Below the pieces are notes generated by a model that was not told where the DNA came from, did not search any database, and worked only from the letters and a program-made list of their open reading frames with translations. Positions 50,161-59,184 of a stretch of DNA of 64,000 bases are shown here, piece by piece. Positions within the stretch are counted from its first letter, which is position 1; each line of letters begins with the position of its first letter. This DNA comes from an uncultured Collinsella sp. (GTDB taxonomy: Bacteria; Actinomycetota; Coriobacteriia; Coriobacteriales; Coriobacteriaceae). Where the stretch lies: positions 1-64,000 of the forward strand of contig CAUBOH010000014.1 in NCBI GenBank assembly GCA_958437495.1. Reading direction: 5' to 3'. The position numbers and the translations under genes are program-made.

Positions 50161-50747
50161 GCGCGGCCTTTAACCTGGTCCTTTTTAGGCGTGATGAGGT
50201 TGGAGACCGCTTTGTACACTGCAAGCGTGAGCACCGAGTTAAGCACGGTCTTGATAAGGTTGAACGGCAGCACGGCAGGAACCATGAGCGGGGCGATCAC
50301 ATCGACCGAGCCATACCAGAACCATACGCCAATGGTAAGGTTTGCGACCATAGACAACGCCGTAGCGGCAATGACGCCGAGCACCAGACCAATCACGGCA
50401 CCCTTGTAGGTGTGCATCTTTTGGTAGACGATCGCCGCGGGCAGAATGAAGCCCAGCGTAGCGACCAAGTTCATAAGCGCGCCGACCCAGTCACCCGTGG
50501 TGAGCGCATGGATAACGATAGCCATAGCGGCAACGGCAGTGCCGGCACCAGGGCCGTACGCAAACCCGCACACCATCGCCGGCACCAGCGACGGGTCATA
50601 CGTCAAAAACGGCGCCGAGGGGAGGATGGGCAGCTGCACATACATAAACAGTGCTCCCAAGGCGCACATCAACGCCATGGTTACGAGCTGTTTGGTGCTC
50701 CACCTATTCGTGTTCTCAAAATGGATATGCTGCGACTGTTCAGACAT
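50157..50747 (-). CDS. ribU: Riboflavin ECF transporter substrate-binding component (RibU-like)
   Basis: A 196-aa S component with about six helices (KQLVTMALMCALGALFMYVQ, then AFLTYDPSLVPAMVCGFAYGP). The vitamin is inferred from the FMN riboswitch directly upstream, as S components vary strongly in sequence. The ATG at 50747 has AGGTGAT 5 nt upstream; an earlier in-frame ATG (50768) lies in the last riboswitch hairpin and is not used. Starts the operon ribU-ecfA1A2-ecfT. Confidence 0.88.
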   Translation of the reverse strand: MSEQSQHIHFENTNRWSTKQLVTMALMCALGALFMYVQLPILPSAPFLTYDPSLVPAMVCGFAYGPGAGTAVAAMAIVIHALTTGDWVGALMNLVATLGFILPAAIVYQKMHTYKGAVIGLVLGVIAATALSMVANLTIGVWFWYGSVDVIAPLMVPAVLPFNLIKTVLNSVLTLAVYKAVSNLITPKKDQVKGRA

Positions 50748-50760
50748 AAGATCACCTGCC

Positions 50761-50942
50761 TCTTTCATCCGGACTCTAACCGTTGGTACTGGGATCTCAC
50801 CAGTTCAGCCGGCATGCGAACCAACGCACACCCGGGTCGCGGACTCATCAGCTCGGTCGCAGACACCTCGCCTGCGCCACGGCACCCCTTTGGCACCGCC
50901 CGATTTACCACCAGTGGGGAATTTCACCCCGCCCTGAAACAG
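50761..50942 (-). ncRNA. FMN riboswitch (RFN element)
   Basis: The minus strand contains the hallmark 5' part TTCAGGGCGGGGTGAAATTC followed by CCCACTGGTGGT, and the 3' part CCAGTACCAACGG and GTTAGAGTCCGGATGAAAGA, with the variable hairpins between. The ribU Shine-Dalgarno sequence begins a few bases beyond the 3' end, so control of translation start is likely. Confidence 0.95.
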
Positions 50943-50950
50943 CAATTGCA

Positions 50951-50978
50951 AGTGTAGCACCAGTAGGCTTTCGCGCAA
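50951..50978 (-). promoter_or_regulatory. Promoter of the FMN-riboswitch operon
   Basis: On the minus strand, TTGCGC (50973-50978) and TACACT (50951-50956) are separated by 16 bp. The -10 box ends 9 bp before the conserved 5' end of the riboswitch, which fits transcription starting there. Confidence 0.55.
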
Positions 50979-51136
50979 GTATGCCAAGGGTAATTTGTGG
51001 CGGGGAAACGGAAGCGGGATGAAGATGCAGTATCCCATTTTCCGCAATCATCAATCCACCGACGTACCCAATGCTCCGCACCGCGCAGTAGTATGAAGGA
51101 GGTCACTGCGCAACCCGCGTATGTCAGGAGAACAAA

Positions 51137-53074
51137 TTGGCAGCAAAACTTGATCTCGGGAAGGCTCTATCCCAAGCCGCCCAAGCCGCCGGTGAGATGG
51201 CAAAAGACGCATCGGCGGCCATCGAGTCCGCCGCCAAAGGCGCCACGAATGCAGCTGAAGGCGCGGGAAACGTTATCGTCGACACGGCCACCTCGGCATC
51301 CGAGGCCATCGGCAGCGCCATGTGCTCGGTTGCGGAAGGTATGTCGAGTGCCGGCGAGCAAATTGCGTCGTCCGATGCAGGCAAAACGATTACAGGGGCC
51401 GCGAACACGGTAGGCGGAATTGCCATCGGTGCCGCCGTAAATCTGGCCCAAGGAGCATCGTCCCTTGCGTCCGATGCGGCGTCGACCGTGGAGGGCGGGA
51501 TCAATGCCATCAAGGAGAACTCATTCTCCGCGCGACTCCGCAGGGCACGCATCAAAGGTTTCCGTGACGGAATCAAGCAGGGCGCCTACCTTGCGGGAGA
51601 GAAGCGACACAATTTCATCTACGCATATGTGGCAACGCTCTGCTTCCTGATGCGCTGCGACGGTGACTTCTCCCAAGAGGAGCAGAAGTGGCTCGAGGAG
51701 GGCCTCGATTACCTCAAGCTGGACGGCGGCCTCCCAAATAACGTCAAGACGAAGGTGCAGGTTATCGCGGATGATGAGGGTTTGTCCTTCGACCAAGTCA
51801 AGGACTGTTTGGACAACGTTAGCATCGTGTCGCTGGACTCCATAGCCGAGCAGTTGCAAGTCGCCGCGGCGGCAGACGGTCAGGTAACAGAAGAAGAGGA
51901 GCATGCCTGCAGGCTCTTTGCCGACTATATGGCGGCGAGGGTGGCATGCATGGCCGTTGACGAGAGCCGGGCCGAGCAGGCAGTCGAAAAGTCCGTCCGC
52001 GAGTATGGCGAGAACCTTCAGCACATCGACCGGGAGTTCAAGGAGCGGACGCGACTGCAGGATGCCGACGCGGCCTTCGTCGTAGCCGCAACCATGCTCC
52101 AAGTCGCCCGCATTCTTATCATCAACTCACTGACGGAAGTCGAGTGCGCCGGGGCGGGCAACGTAAAAGAACACGCTTTGCACGACTTCCAAGGTCGTGT
52201 CTTCTCTGGTTTCGATGACAGGATGCCGTGGGAATCGAACCATCTGTTCGCCTCAAAACATCATATTCTTAATTCACGTGGAGTGCCTTACGACGCGACA
52301 CGCTACGAGGCAGAAAACACCGGGCTCTTCAAGGGCGCAAACCACCGGTTCGCGACCCTCGGCCACGACCCAGTGCTCGGTCTCGTGTTCGGAACATCTA
52401 ACATCATGACCAACAGCATCACCTGCGTTAAAGACACCAACATTTTTGGTATTGGTGTACGAGTTCCCGCAACCTACTCGGTCTCCTATGACGCCTTTGG
52501 GGGAAATCCGCAGATCGGGGCGCCCGCCGGGACTGTAGAGATGCTGGTTGCGGCGGGAAGGCGCGTCGTGAGCGAGCCGGATGCCGCCGCGGCTGCTCTG
52601 ATCAAGCAGCTGATCCACATCGGCACAGACCTCTACACGCCGTGCGGGATACAGATCCCATTCGCCAATCTCATCCTCGACAAAACACACACCGAGGCGC
52701 TTACCAAATACGTCAGCACCGGCGATGTGCTGAAGGTCGGCATGCAGGCAGGTATGGCGGCGCTTATCAACTGGTTGATAGCGGCACTTCACGGGTGTTC
52801 TCTGATATTCAAGGACGACGGATCAGATTACTGCACCGAGATGTACCAAGCACGTACCAAGAAAATCATCCTCCTGTCCGATACCATCGCAACTTCAAGC
52901 AGCGTCATACGGGCGTTAATCAAAAAGATTCCCGAGTGCATCGACCTCGGAGGCGCAGCGATACTCGTCTACCGACTGTTCTCGGACGCGCGCTTCATTG
53001 CTAAGCTCAAAGAAGAGTATGTGCAATCGGAGCTCAATAAAATCTATGACGAGCGAGCAAAAGGGCTGCTCTGA
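51137..53074 (+). CDS. TerB-domain protein with Ala-rich N-terminus and unknown C-terminal domain
   Basis: A 645-aa protein. Residues 1-130 are Ala/Ser/Gly-rich with repeating helical phrases (AAGEMAKDASAAIESAAKG), resembling phasin or amphipathic lipid-binding helices. About 158-270 is a TerB-like helical domain with two acidic metal-type motifs, MRCDGDFSQEEQ and AAADGQVTEEEE. About 350-645 is a domain I do not recognise, with NHRFATLGHDPVLGLVFGT, YTPCGIQIPF and YQARTKKIILLSD. The start is TTG 51137, 6 nt after AGGAG; the nearby ATG (51121) is out of frame. It is a lone gene between oppositely oriented housekeeping operons, suggesting acquisition. Function is unknown. Confidence 0.8.
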   Translation: MAAKLDLGKALSQAAQAAGEMAKDASAAIESAAKGATNAAEGAGNVIVDTATSASEAIGSAMCSVAEGMSSAGEQIASSDAGKTITGAANTVGGIAIGAAVNLAQGASSLASDAASTVEGGINAIKENSFSARLRRARIKGFRDGIKQGAYLAGEKRHNFIYAYVATLCFLMRCDGDFSQEEQKWLEEGLDYLKLDGGLPNNVKTKVQVIADDEGLSFDQVKDCLDNVSIVSLDSIAEQLQVAAAADGQVTEEEEHACRLFADYMAARVACMAVDESRAEQAVEKSVREYGENLQHIDREFKERTRLQDADAAFVVAATMLQVARILIINSLTEVECAGAGNVKEHALHDFQGRVFSGFDDRMPWESNHLFASKHHILNSRGVPYDATRYEAENTGLFKGANHRFATLGHDPVLGLVFGTSNIMTNSITCVKDTNIFGIGVRVPATYSVSYDAFGGNPQIGAPAGTVEMLVAAGRRVVSEPDAAAAALIKQLIHIGTDLYTPCGIQIPFANLILDKTHTEALTKYVSTGDVLKVGMQAGMAALINWLIAALHGCSLIFKDDGSDYCTEMYQARTKKIILLSDTIATSSSVIRALIKKIPECIDLGGAAILVYRLFSDARFIAKLKEEYVQSELNKIYDERAKGLL

Positions 53075-53150
53075 TTCCTCGGCGCCCTTCCCCTTACATC
53101 ACCATTCAAACAAAGCGGAAAGCGCCTCATTGAATAAAGACATCAGTACA

Positions 53151-53198
53151 AAAAGGACCCCTTGTCCGCGGCTCCAAAGGAGCAGGACAAGGGGTCCT
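53151..53198 (-). terminator. groEL terminator
   Basis: AGGACCCCTTGTCC and GGACAAGGGGTCCT form a perfect 14-bp stem, followed by TTTTTG on the minus strand. It also lies 80 bp after the convergent TerB-domain gene and may serve both. Confidence 0.9.
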
Positions 53199-53276
53199 AA
53201 TCTATCCGAGGACGTTCCGGAGAGAAACCCCGTCACGCCCCCGGATCCCCGGTGGGAGTTCTAGACCTTGTCGGCC

Positions 53277-54914
53277 TTAGTACATACCGCCGCCCTGCTG
53301 ACCAGCGGTAGCAGCAGCGATAGCGTCCTCAAGCTGAGTGTTCTTGGGCACATCGGAGACGGTGGCCTCGGTGATGAGGATCAGGCTGGCGACAGAAGCA
53401 GCGTTCTGCAGGGTGACGCGGCTGACCTTGACGGGGTCGAGGACGCCCATCTCAATCATGTCGCCCCACTCGCCGTTGGCAGAGTTGAGACCCTGGCCGG
53501 CGGGCAGCTCGGCAACCTTGTCGACCACGACAGCGCCCTCAAAGCCAGCGTTCTTGGCGATGGTGGCGACCGGAGCGGTCAGAGCCTTCTTGACGATGTC
53601 GACGCCGATCTTCTCCTCGGGGTCGTCGATCTCGACAGCATCGAGCGCAGGAGCAGCGTCCATGAAGGCGACGCCGCCGCCGGCGACGATGCCCTCCTCG
53701 ACAGCAGCGCGGGTAGCCTGAAGGGCGTCCTCGACGCGATGCTTGATCTCCTTGAGCTCGGACTCGGTAGCTGCGCCGACCTTGATGACGGCAACGCCAC
53801 CGGAGAGCTTGGCCAGGCGCTCCTGGAGCTTCTCACGGTCGAAGTCAGAGGTGGTGTTCTCCATCTCACCCTTGATCTGAGCGATACGAGCGTCGATGGC
53901 CTCCTTGGAGCCAGCGCCGCCGACGACGACAGTGTTGTCCTTGGAGATGGTGACGGACTTAGCGGTACCGAGCATATCGGCGGTGATGTCAGCGACCTTC
54001 ACACCCAGCTCGTCCAGGGCAGCCTGGCCACCGGTGAGGACGGCGATGTCCTCGAGGATGCGCTTGCGGCGATCGCCGTAGCCCGGAGCCTTGACGGCGC
54101 AGACGTTGAGGGCGCCACGGATCTTGTTGAGGACGAGGGTGGGCAGGGCCTCGCCGTCGATGTCCTCAGCGATGATGAGCAGGCCACGGCCAGCGCGCTG
54201 GACAGCCTCGAGAACGGGCATGATGTCCTGAACGCTGGAGATCTTCTGGTCGGTGATGAGGATGTACGGATCCTTCATCACGGCCTCCATGCGGTCGTTA
54301 TCCGTGACGAAGTAAGCGGAGACATAGCCCTTGTCGAACTGCATGCCCTCGACGGTGTCGATGGTGATGTCGAACGTCTGGGAATCCTCGACGGTGATGA
54401 CGCCGTCCTTGCCCACGACCTCCATGGCCTCGGCGATCTTCTCGCCGACCTCGGGGTCACCGGCAGAGATGGTACCGACAGAAGCAATCTGCTCCTTGGT
54501 CTCGACCGGCTTGGCCTGCTTCTTCATCTCGGCGACGGCGGCGTTGACGGCCTTGTCGATACCGCGACGGATGGCCAGCGGGTTGGCGCCAGCGGCGACG
54601 TTGCGAAGACCGTCGTTGACGATGGCCTGAGCGAGCAGGGTTGCGGTGGTGGTGCCGTCACCCACGGTGTCGTTGGTCTTGGTGGCGACCTCCTTCACCA
54701 GCTGGGCGCCCATGTTCTCGATGTTGTCCTCGAGCTCGATCTCCTTAGCGACGGAAACGCCGTCGTTGGTGATGGTCGGGGCACCGAACGTGCGCTGCAG
54801 CGCAACGTAGCGGCCCTTGGGGCCCATGGTGACGGTAACGGCGTCGGCCAGGGTGTTGACGCCCTTGGCGAGCTTAGCGCGGGCATCGGTGTTGAACGTA
54901 ATGTTCTTTGCCAT
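53277..54914 (-). CDS. groEL: Chaperonin GroEL (Hsp60)
   Basis: 545-aa subunit of the tetradecameric folding chamber. Shown by the ATP-binding VTMGPKGRYVALQR and NDGVSVAKEI, the conserved VGDGTTTATLLAQA, AVKAPGYGDRRK and GVAVIKVGAATE. The C-terminal tail ends QQGGGMY rather than repeated GGM, a short variant. It follows groES by 96 bp on the same strand. Confidence 0.97.
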   Translation of the reverse strand: MAKNITFNTDARAKLAKGVNTLADAVTVTMGPKGRYVALQRTFGAPTITNDGVSVAKEIELEDNIENMGAQLVKEVATKTNDTVGDGTTTATLLAQAIVNDGLRNVAAGANPLAIRRGIDKAVNAAVAEMKKQAKPVETKEQIASVGTISAGDPEVGEKIAEAMEVVGKDGVITVEDSQTFDITIDTVEGMQFDKGYVSAYFVTDNDRMEAVMKDPYILITDQKISSVQDIMPVLEAVQRAGRGLLIIAEDIDGEALPTLVLNKIRGALNVCAVKAPGYGDRRKRILEDIAVLTGGQAALDELGVKVADITADMLGTAKSVTISKDNTVVVGGAGSKEAIDARIAQIKGEMENTTSDFDREKLQERLAKLSGGVAVIKVGAATESELKEIKHRVEDALQATRAAVEEGIVAGGGVAFMDAAPALDAVEIDDPEEKIGVDIVKKALTAPVATIAKNAGFEGAVVVDKVAELPAGQGLNSANGEWGDMIEMGVLDPVKVSRVTLQNAASVASLILITEATVSDVPKNTQLEDAIAAATAGQQGGGMY

Positions 54915-55010
54915 AGTGGGTAATCCTCCAAAAGAAATGTGACTCGCGTCGCCGCTTCCGAGTCCTATGCGGCGGGCGCGTTCAAAGACGAATCAGAGAT
55001 TCTGACGAGA

Positions 55011-55304
55011 CTAGGCCTCGACGACAGCGTAGATGTCATCGGCGCGCATGAGCAGATACTTCTCGCCGTCGACCTTGACCTCGTTGCCACCGAACTTACC
55101 GTAGATGACAACGTCGCCGACCTTGACGTCCATGGGGATGCGCTCACCCTTGTCGTTGACCTTGCCGGCACCCACGGCAACGATGGTGCCGCGCTGCGGC
55201 TTCTCCTGAGCGTTGCTGGCGATGTACAGACCAGAGGCGGTCTTCTGCTCGGCCTCGTCGGGCTTGACCAGGACGCGATCTGCAAGCGGCTTCAAAGACG
55301 ACAT
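55011..55304 (-). CDS. groES: Co-chaperonin GroES (Hsp10)
   Basis: 97-aa heptameric lid of the GroEL chamber. LKPLADRVLVKPDEAEQKTASGLYI is read in blocks: LADRVLVKP, the mobile loop KTASGLYI, then VGDVVIYGKFGG and YLLMRADDIYAV. The start at 55304 is chosen for AAAGGAGG; the frame extends 11 codons upstream without homology. No CIRCE inverted repeat (TTAGCACTC) was found upstream. Confidence 0.97.
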   Translation of the reverse strand: MSSLKPLADRVLVKPDEAEQKTASGLYIASNAQEKPQRGTIVAVGAGKVNDKGERIPMDVKVGDVVIYGKFGGNEVKVDGEKYLLMRADDIYAVVEA

Positions 55305-55440
55305 GCTTGTTTCCTCCTTTGTGGGCCGCGCGGTCATGCCGCGCGGGTTAACCCTTTTTGTTTGCGTACGCGTTGAATGGTACCCACGAATGGCGGGTTA
55401 TACAACACGGAGTCAAAAAATCTTATTTTTTGGCACTTAG

Positions 55441-55653
55441 ATTTTCTGAATGCCGGAGGATAACTTGTGCGCGGCTCCCGTGTGGCGCCGGAGGGGCGGG
55501 ATATAAGGTTTCCTGCTCGGGCAGTCCTGCTCGCACGAAGGCCACATTAAGTGGCCTTCGGCTCGTGCGGAACTCGCGATAAACCTTATATCCCGCCCCT
55601 CCGGCGCCACACGGGAGCTGAGTCAACGTTATCGAGCCCGGCATTCAGAAAAG
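55441..55653. repeat. 213-bp giant hairpin with perfect 38-bp arms
   Basis: Terminal arms ATTTTCTGAATGCCGG (55441-55456) and CCGGCATTCAGAAAA (55638-55652) flank two perfectly complementary 38-bp arms (55474-55511 and 55581-55618, starting GCTCCCGTGTGG). At the centre a third hairpin, GCACGAAGGCCAC with GTGGCCTTC, lies at 55533-55560. No gene is seen in this 500-bp gap between groES and the amidohydrolase. Confidence 0.85.
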
Positions 55654-55734
55654 TCAGTGCAGCAAAATGGCGATGCGGATGGAATGCACAAGATAGGGGC
55701 ACGTTGTTGGGACGCGCTCTTTTAAGTTGCGGTG

Positions 55735-55790
55735 GATAGTTCCTGTTTTTGGGCTTGAAGGCCGATTTTAGGGACTATTTCACCGCAACT
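55735..55790. repeat. AGTTGCGGTG palindromic repeat (copy 2)
   Basis: AGTTGCGGTGGATAG and CTATTTCACCGCAACT arms with a 25-bp interior. The arms match the copy at 24150-24216. It is preceded by GGGACGCGCTCTTTT (55709-55723), which resembles GGGACGGGCTCTTTT at 17168-17182. Confidence 0.7.
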
Positions 55791-55808
55791 GAGGGGTGGG
55801 ATGTGGGG

Positions 55809-57446
55809 TTAACGCTCGTAGATGAGGTTACCTGCCAGGTAGGTGGCCTGGACCTTGGTGGCTTGCAACTCTTGGGGGTCGATGGTGAGCGGGTTTTGGT
55901 CCAGGACTACCAGGTCAGCGTATTTGCCGGGTTCCAGGCTGCCGAGGTTTTGCTCGTCGCCCGCCGCGTACGCGCTGCCAAGCGTGTAGTTGCGCAGGGC
56001 CGTTGCCGCGTCGATACGCTCACTCGATAACCAGCCGCCCTCGGGCCAGTAGCTGCGGGGGTCTTGGCGGGTGATAGCCGTGTAGAGCACGTTCATGCTG
56101 GTAACGGCTGTGATGGGGCTATCGGTGCCGAAGGCTTGGCGGATGCCGCGCTGCTTATAGGTCGCAAACGGCCACATGATGCGGCTGCGCTCCAAGCCCA
56201 GGTCGCGCTCCGGACCACCCGGGTCGAGCGTGATATGGCAGGGTTGGCTCGAGGCAATGACGTTGAGCTTGCGCAGACGATCGATGTCCTCGGGCAGCAG
56301 ATTCTCCAAATGCTCAAGCGTATTATGGCCGTGCTGGGGCAAGCCGTAGAGCTCTGCCGCCTCCTCAAAGATATCGAGTGCGGCATGGATGGCGCCGTCG
56401 CCGATAACATGGATGCGCACGGTGTGGCCGCGCTCGGCTGCCGCCAGAACCAGCTTGCGCATACGCTCGGCAGGAACCGTCAGGCGACCCTGGTCGCCCG
56501 GAAAGCGTGGGTTGGTATAGGGATCGGTGAGGTATGCGGTATGCTCGCTCGACACGCCGTCGAAGAACTGCTTAAAGCCCGGCGCCGAGAGCAACGCATT
56601 GTTTGCATAGCGGGTCTGAAGCTCTTCCAAGCGCGATTGGTCATCCAACAGCGTGGGGAATAGGTGGGCGCGAATGCCCAACTTGCCGCTCGCCTGAAGC
56701 TTGTCGTAGACGTCGTCGCGGATAAAGTCGCAGCCCGGCATGGGCATGAGCGACATGTCGCAAATCGAGGTAATGCCCTGCTCGGCCATGCGTTTCATTT
56801 GGTCGGCATACGCGCTCGCGATGCGGTCCTCGCCCAGCCACTCAAGACAGCGCGGCAGCAGCTGCATGGCCGCAGCCTCGTGAGCAATACCCGTGAGCTC
56901 GCCATTTGCATCCTTGTCGTAGCTGCCACCCGCCGGCGGCTCGCTATCACGCGTCACGCCGAGCGCCTCGAGCGCACGGCTGTTGAGCCACAGCGTATGC
57001 CCGTCGCCCGAGTACATAACACAGGGGCGATCGGGAAAAGCAGCATCGAGCGATGCCTTAGTGGGATGCTCGGGCGGATCCCAGCGGTAATCGCGCCAGC
57101 CCTGCGTCACGACCCAGGCGTCGTCGGGCAGGTCCTGGGAAAACTCGAGCGCATCCTGCACCAGCGCCGCCTCGGACGTGCCCATATCCATGAGCATGTA
57201 CGGCGAGGAACCGACCGAGGTATGGAAGAAGTGCAGATGAGCGTCATGGAAACCGGGACAGATGAACTGCTCGCCGTAATCGACCACCGGCGTGGCGGCA
57301 GGTGCGGCGGCAATCACGTCATCGGGCGCGCCGACTGCGACGATGCGATCACCCGCGATGGCGATCGCCAGCTCGCGGGCGGTATCGATACCGTCTTGGG
57401 CGGTAAAAACGTTCTTGGAGCGGATAATCCGATCGATATGCTGCAT
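55809..57446 (-). CDS. Amidohydrolase family protein (YtcJ-like)
   Basis: A metal-dependent hydrolase of about 545 aa. The family pattern is FICPGFHDAHLHFFHT (HxH metal ligands, about 65-80), VYSGDGHTLWLNSRAL-like GHTLWLN, IHVIGDGAIHAALD, and a C-terminal FGTDSPITAV (Asp ligand) with LEPGKYADLVVLD. The substrate is not known for YtcJ-type enzymes. The start near 57446 is uncertain among three clustered ATGs (57446, 57452, 57458). The longer frame continues antisense through the neighbouring gene and is not real. It is divergent from an M20 peptidase. Confidence 0.88.
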   Translation of the reverse strand: MQHIDRIIRSKNVFTAQDGIDTARELAIAIAGDRIVAVGAPDDVIAAAPAATPVVDYGEQFICPGFHDAHLHFFHTSVGSSPYMLMDMGTSEAALVQDALEFSQDLPDDAWVVTQGWRDYRWDPPEHPTKASLDAAFPDRPCVMYSGDGHTLWLNSRALEALGVTRDSEPPAGGSYDKDANGELTGIAHEAAAMQLLPRCLEWLGEDRIASAYADQMKRMAEQGITSICDMSLMPMPGCDFIRDDVYDKLQASGKLGIRAHLFPTLLDDQSRLEELQTRYANNALLSAPGFKQFFDGVSSEHTAYLTDPYTNPRFPGDQGRLTVPAERMRKLVLAAAERGHTVRIHVIGDGAIHAALDIFEEAAELYGLPQHGHNTLEHLENLLPEDIDRLRKLNVIASSQPCHITLDPGGPERDLGLERSRIMWPFATYKQRGIRQAFGTDSPITAVTSMNVLYTAITRQDPRSYWPEGGWLSSERIDAATALRNYTLGSAYAAGDEQNLGSLEPGKYADLVVLDQNPLTIDPQELQATKVQATYLAGNLIYER

Positions 57447-57614
57447 GAGCATCCCCATCTCTGGCAGGTAATTCAACACCCCCGAGTGTACTCCCCCACC
57501 CTTGTAACAAAATCCCAAGCGGCAAACGGCAACTTTACCAGCCCTAGCGGCAGGTGGCATACTGGAGACAGCCTGTACGATTTTGCGATCAACCCAGCAA
57601 GGAGCAAATCGACC

Positions 57615-59078
57615 ATGACGAAGACCAAGGCACAGCAGATTATGGCGGCAACCGAGGTTCGCGCGGCAGACGACGTCACCGCGGCCATCCGAGATATTGC
57701 CACCGAGTTTGAACCCTATATCATCAAGCAGCGCCGGCACTTCCATAAGCACCCGGAGCTGAGCCTTGCCGAGGAGCGCACGACCTCCGACATCGCTAAC
57801 CAGCTCGACGCCATGAATATCCCCTACGAGCGTCCGCTCAAGACCGGCTTGGTAGCAACGCTTCGCGGTACCGCGCCGGATGCCTACCGCGAGGACGGCA
57901 CGCCGCGCCGCCGTATCCTGCTGCGCGCCGATATCGACGCCCTGCCCGTCACCGAGCAGACCGGCGAGGAGTTCGCCAGCGTCAACGAGGGCCGCATGCA
58001 TGCCTGCGGCCACGACTGCCACATCGCCATGATGCTCGGCACGCTGCAGATCCTGCGTCATATGACCGATGACATTCACGGCGAGATCCGCATCGTGTTC
58101 CAGCCCAGCGAGGAAAACGGCCAGGGCGCCAAGCTCATGATCGGCACCGGCGTGCTCGATGGCGTCGATGGCGCCTATGCCGCACACATTTGGAGCGAGG
58201 TCGACGCCGGCACCGTGAGCTGCGAGCCCGGCCCGCGCATGGCCAATACCGACTGGTTCCGCATCGACGTCCGCGGCACCTCATGCCACGGCGCCATGCC
58301 CCAGCGCGGCCACGACGCCGTTATGGTGGCTGCCGAGATCGTCAACGCCCTGCAGACCATCGTCTCGCGCGAAATCAGCCCCTACGAGCCTGCCGTCATC
58401 ACCGTCGGCGAGCTGCATGGTGGCACGGCGCGTAACGTTATCGCCGGCACGGCCTACCTTGCCGGCACGGTGCGCACCTATGGCGACAAGACGCACGAGG
58501 AAATGCCCGAGCTCATGCGCCGCATCGTGGAGCACACCGCGGCAGCCCTGGGCGCCGAGGCCGAGCTTACCGACTACACCATCGCCAACTACAAGGTCGA
58601 AAACGATGCCGCCTCGAGCGAGCGCTGCCGCCAAGCTGTACTCAAGTGCCTGGGTGCAGCCGGCGAAGGCCATTACCGCGGCACGCTTTCGGGCGAGGAC
58701 TTCTCAGAGTATCTGCGCCGCGTGCCGGGCGTGCTCGCCTTTGTTGGCACGCGCAACCCCCAGATTGGCGCCACGTACGCTCAGCATTCTTGCTTCTACA
58801 AGATTGACGAGTCGGTGCTGGCCAAGGGTTCCATGGTGGCCGCCCAGTATGCCATTGACTTTTTGGCCGAGCCCACGCAAGAGGAGCTCGACGGCCCCAC
58901 GATTGCTGCCGTCGCCGAGACCAATCCCGATCTGGCCGCCAAGCTGCGCTCTGCCAAGGCCACGGCTGCCGAGGCCCGCGACGCCATGCACGATGCCCGT
59001 TCCGCTCGCCATGCTGCAATCAAGGGCATTCACGATGCGCGGGCTGCCGCTCGCCACGAGGAGAAGCGCGACGAGTAG
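57615..59078 (+). CDS. M20 family metallopeptidase / amidohydrolase
   Basis: A 487-aa enzyme of the M20D (hippurate hydrolase/IAA-amino acid hydrolase) type. HFHKHPELSLAEERTT (about 42-57), RADIDALPVTEQTG, GRMHACGHDCHIAMML (metal ligands), FQPSEENGQGAKLM (catalytic Glu) and YAAHIWSEVDAGT are all present. The C-terminal 70 residues form an extra Ala/Arg/Asp-rich helix. AAGGAG precedes the ATG at 57615. It is divergently arranged with the amidohydrolase over a 168-bp promoter region, which suggests joint use of amide substrates. Confidence 0.9.
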   Translation: MTKTKAQQIMAATEVRAADDVTAAIRDIATEFEPYIIKQRRHFHKHPELSLAEERTTSDIANQLDAMNIPYERPLKTGLVATLRGTAPDAYREDGTPRRRILLRADIDALPVTEQTGEEFASVNEGRMHACGHDCHIAMMLGTLQILRHMTDDIHGEIRIVFQPSEENGQGAKLMIGTGVLDGVDGAYAAHIWSEVDAGTVSCEPGPRMANTDWFRIDVRGTSCHGAMPQRGHDAVMVAAEIVNALQTIVSREISPYEPAVITVGELHGGTARNVIAGTAYLAGTVRTYGDKTHEEMPELMRRIVEHTAAALGAEAELTDYTIANYKVENDAASSERCRQAVLKCLGAAGEGHYRGTLSGEDFSEYLRRVPGVLAFVGTRNPQIGATYAQHSCFYKIDESVLAKGSMVAAQYAIDFLAEPTQEELDGPTIAAVAETNPDLAAKLRSAKATAAEARDAMHDARSARHAAIKGIHDARAAARHEEKRDE

Positions 59079-59113
59079 CCATCACGCCCACCCATAACAA
59101 CCTGGCTAGAGCA

Positions 59114-59152
59114 AAGCGGGGGCGAACGTTATCTCAACGTTCGCCCCCGCTT
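59114..59152. terminator. Bidirectional terminator between the M20 gene and the DUF2752 gene
   Basis: AAGCGGGGGCGAACGTT pairs perfectly with its complement around ATCTC, giving a 17-bp stem. It lies between convergent genes. Confidence 0.85.
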
Positions 59153-59184
59153 ATGTGTCGACCGCTTTTCTAGCGCGCCCTCCG

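Noticed and set aside
53268..54923. 551-codon plus-strand frame opposite groEL
   Set aside because: GroEL on the minus strand is unmistakable; the opposite frame is low-complexity Asp/Gly/Leu sequence.
55305..55440. CIRCE element (HrcA site) upstream of groES
   Set aside because: Only a partial GGCACTTAG-like stretch is present; the paired TTAGCACTC and GAGTGCTAA arms are missing.
56664..57614. Upstream extension of the M20 peptidase
   Set aside because: This region is antisense to the amidohydrolase; a strong ribosome binding site marks the ATG at 57615.
57447..58187. N-terminal extension of the amidohydrolase to 792 codons
   Set aside because: The extension is antisense to the divergent M20 peptidase gene, and the homologous part starts near 57446.
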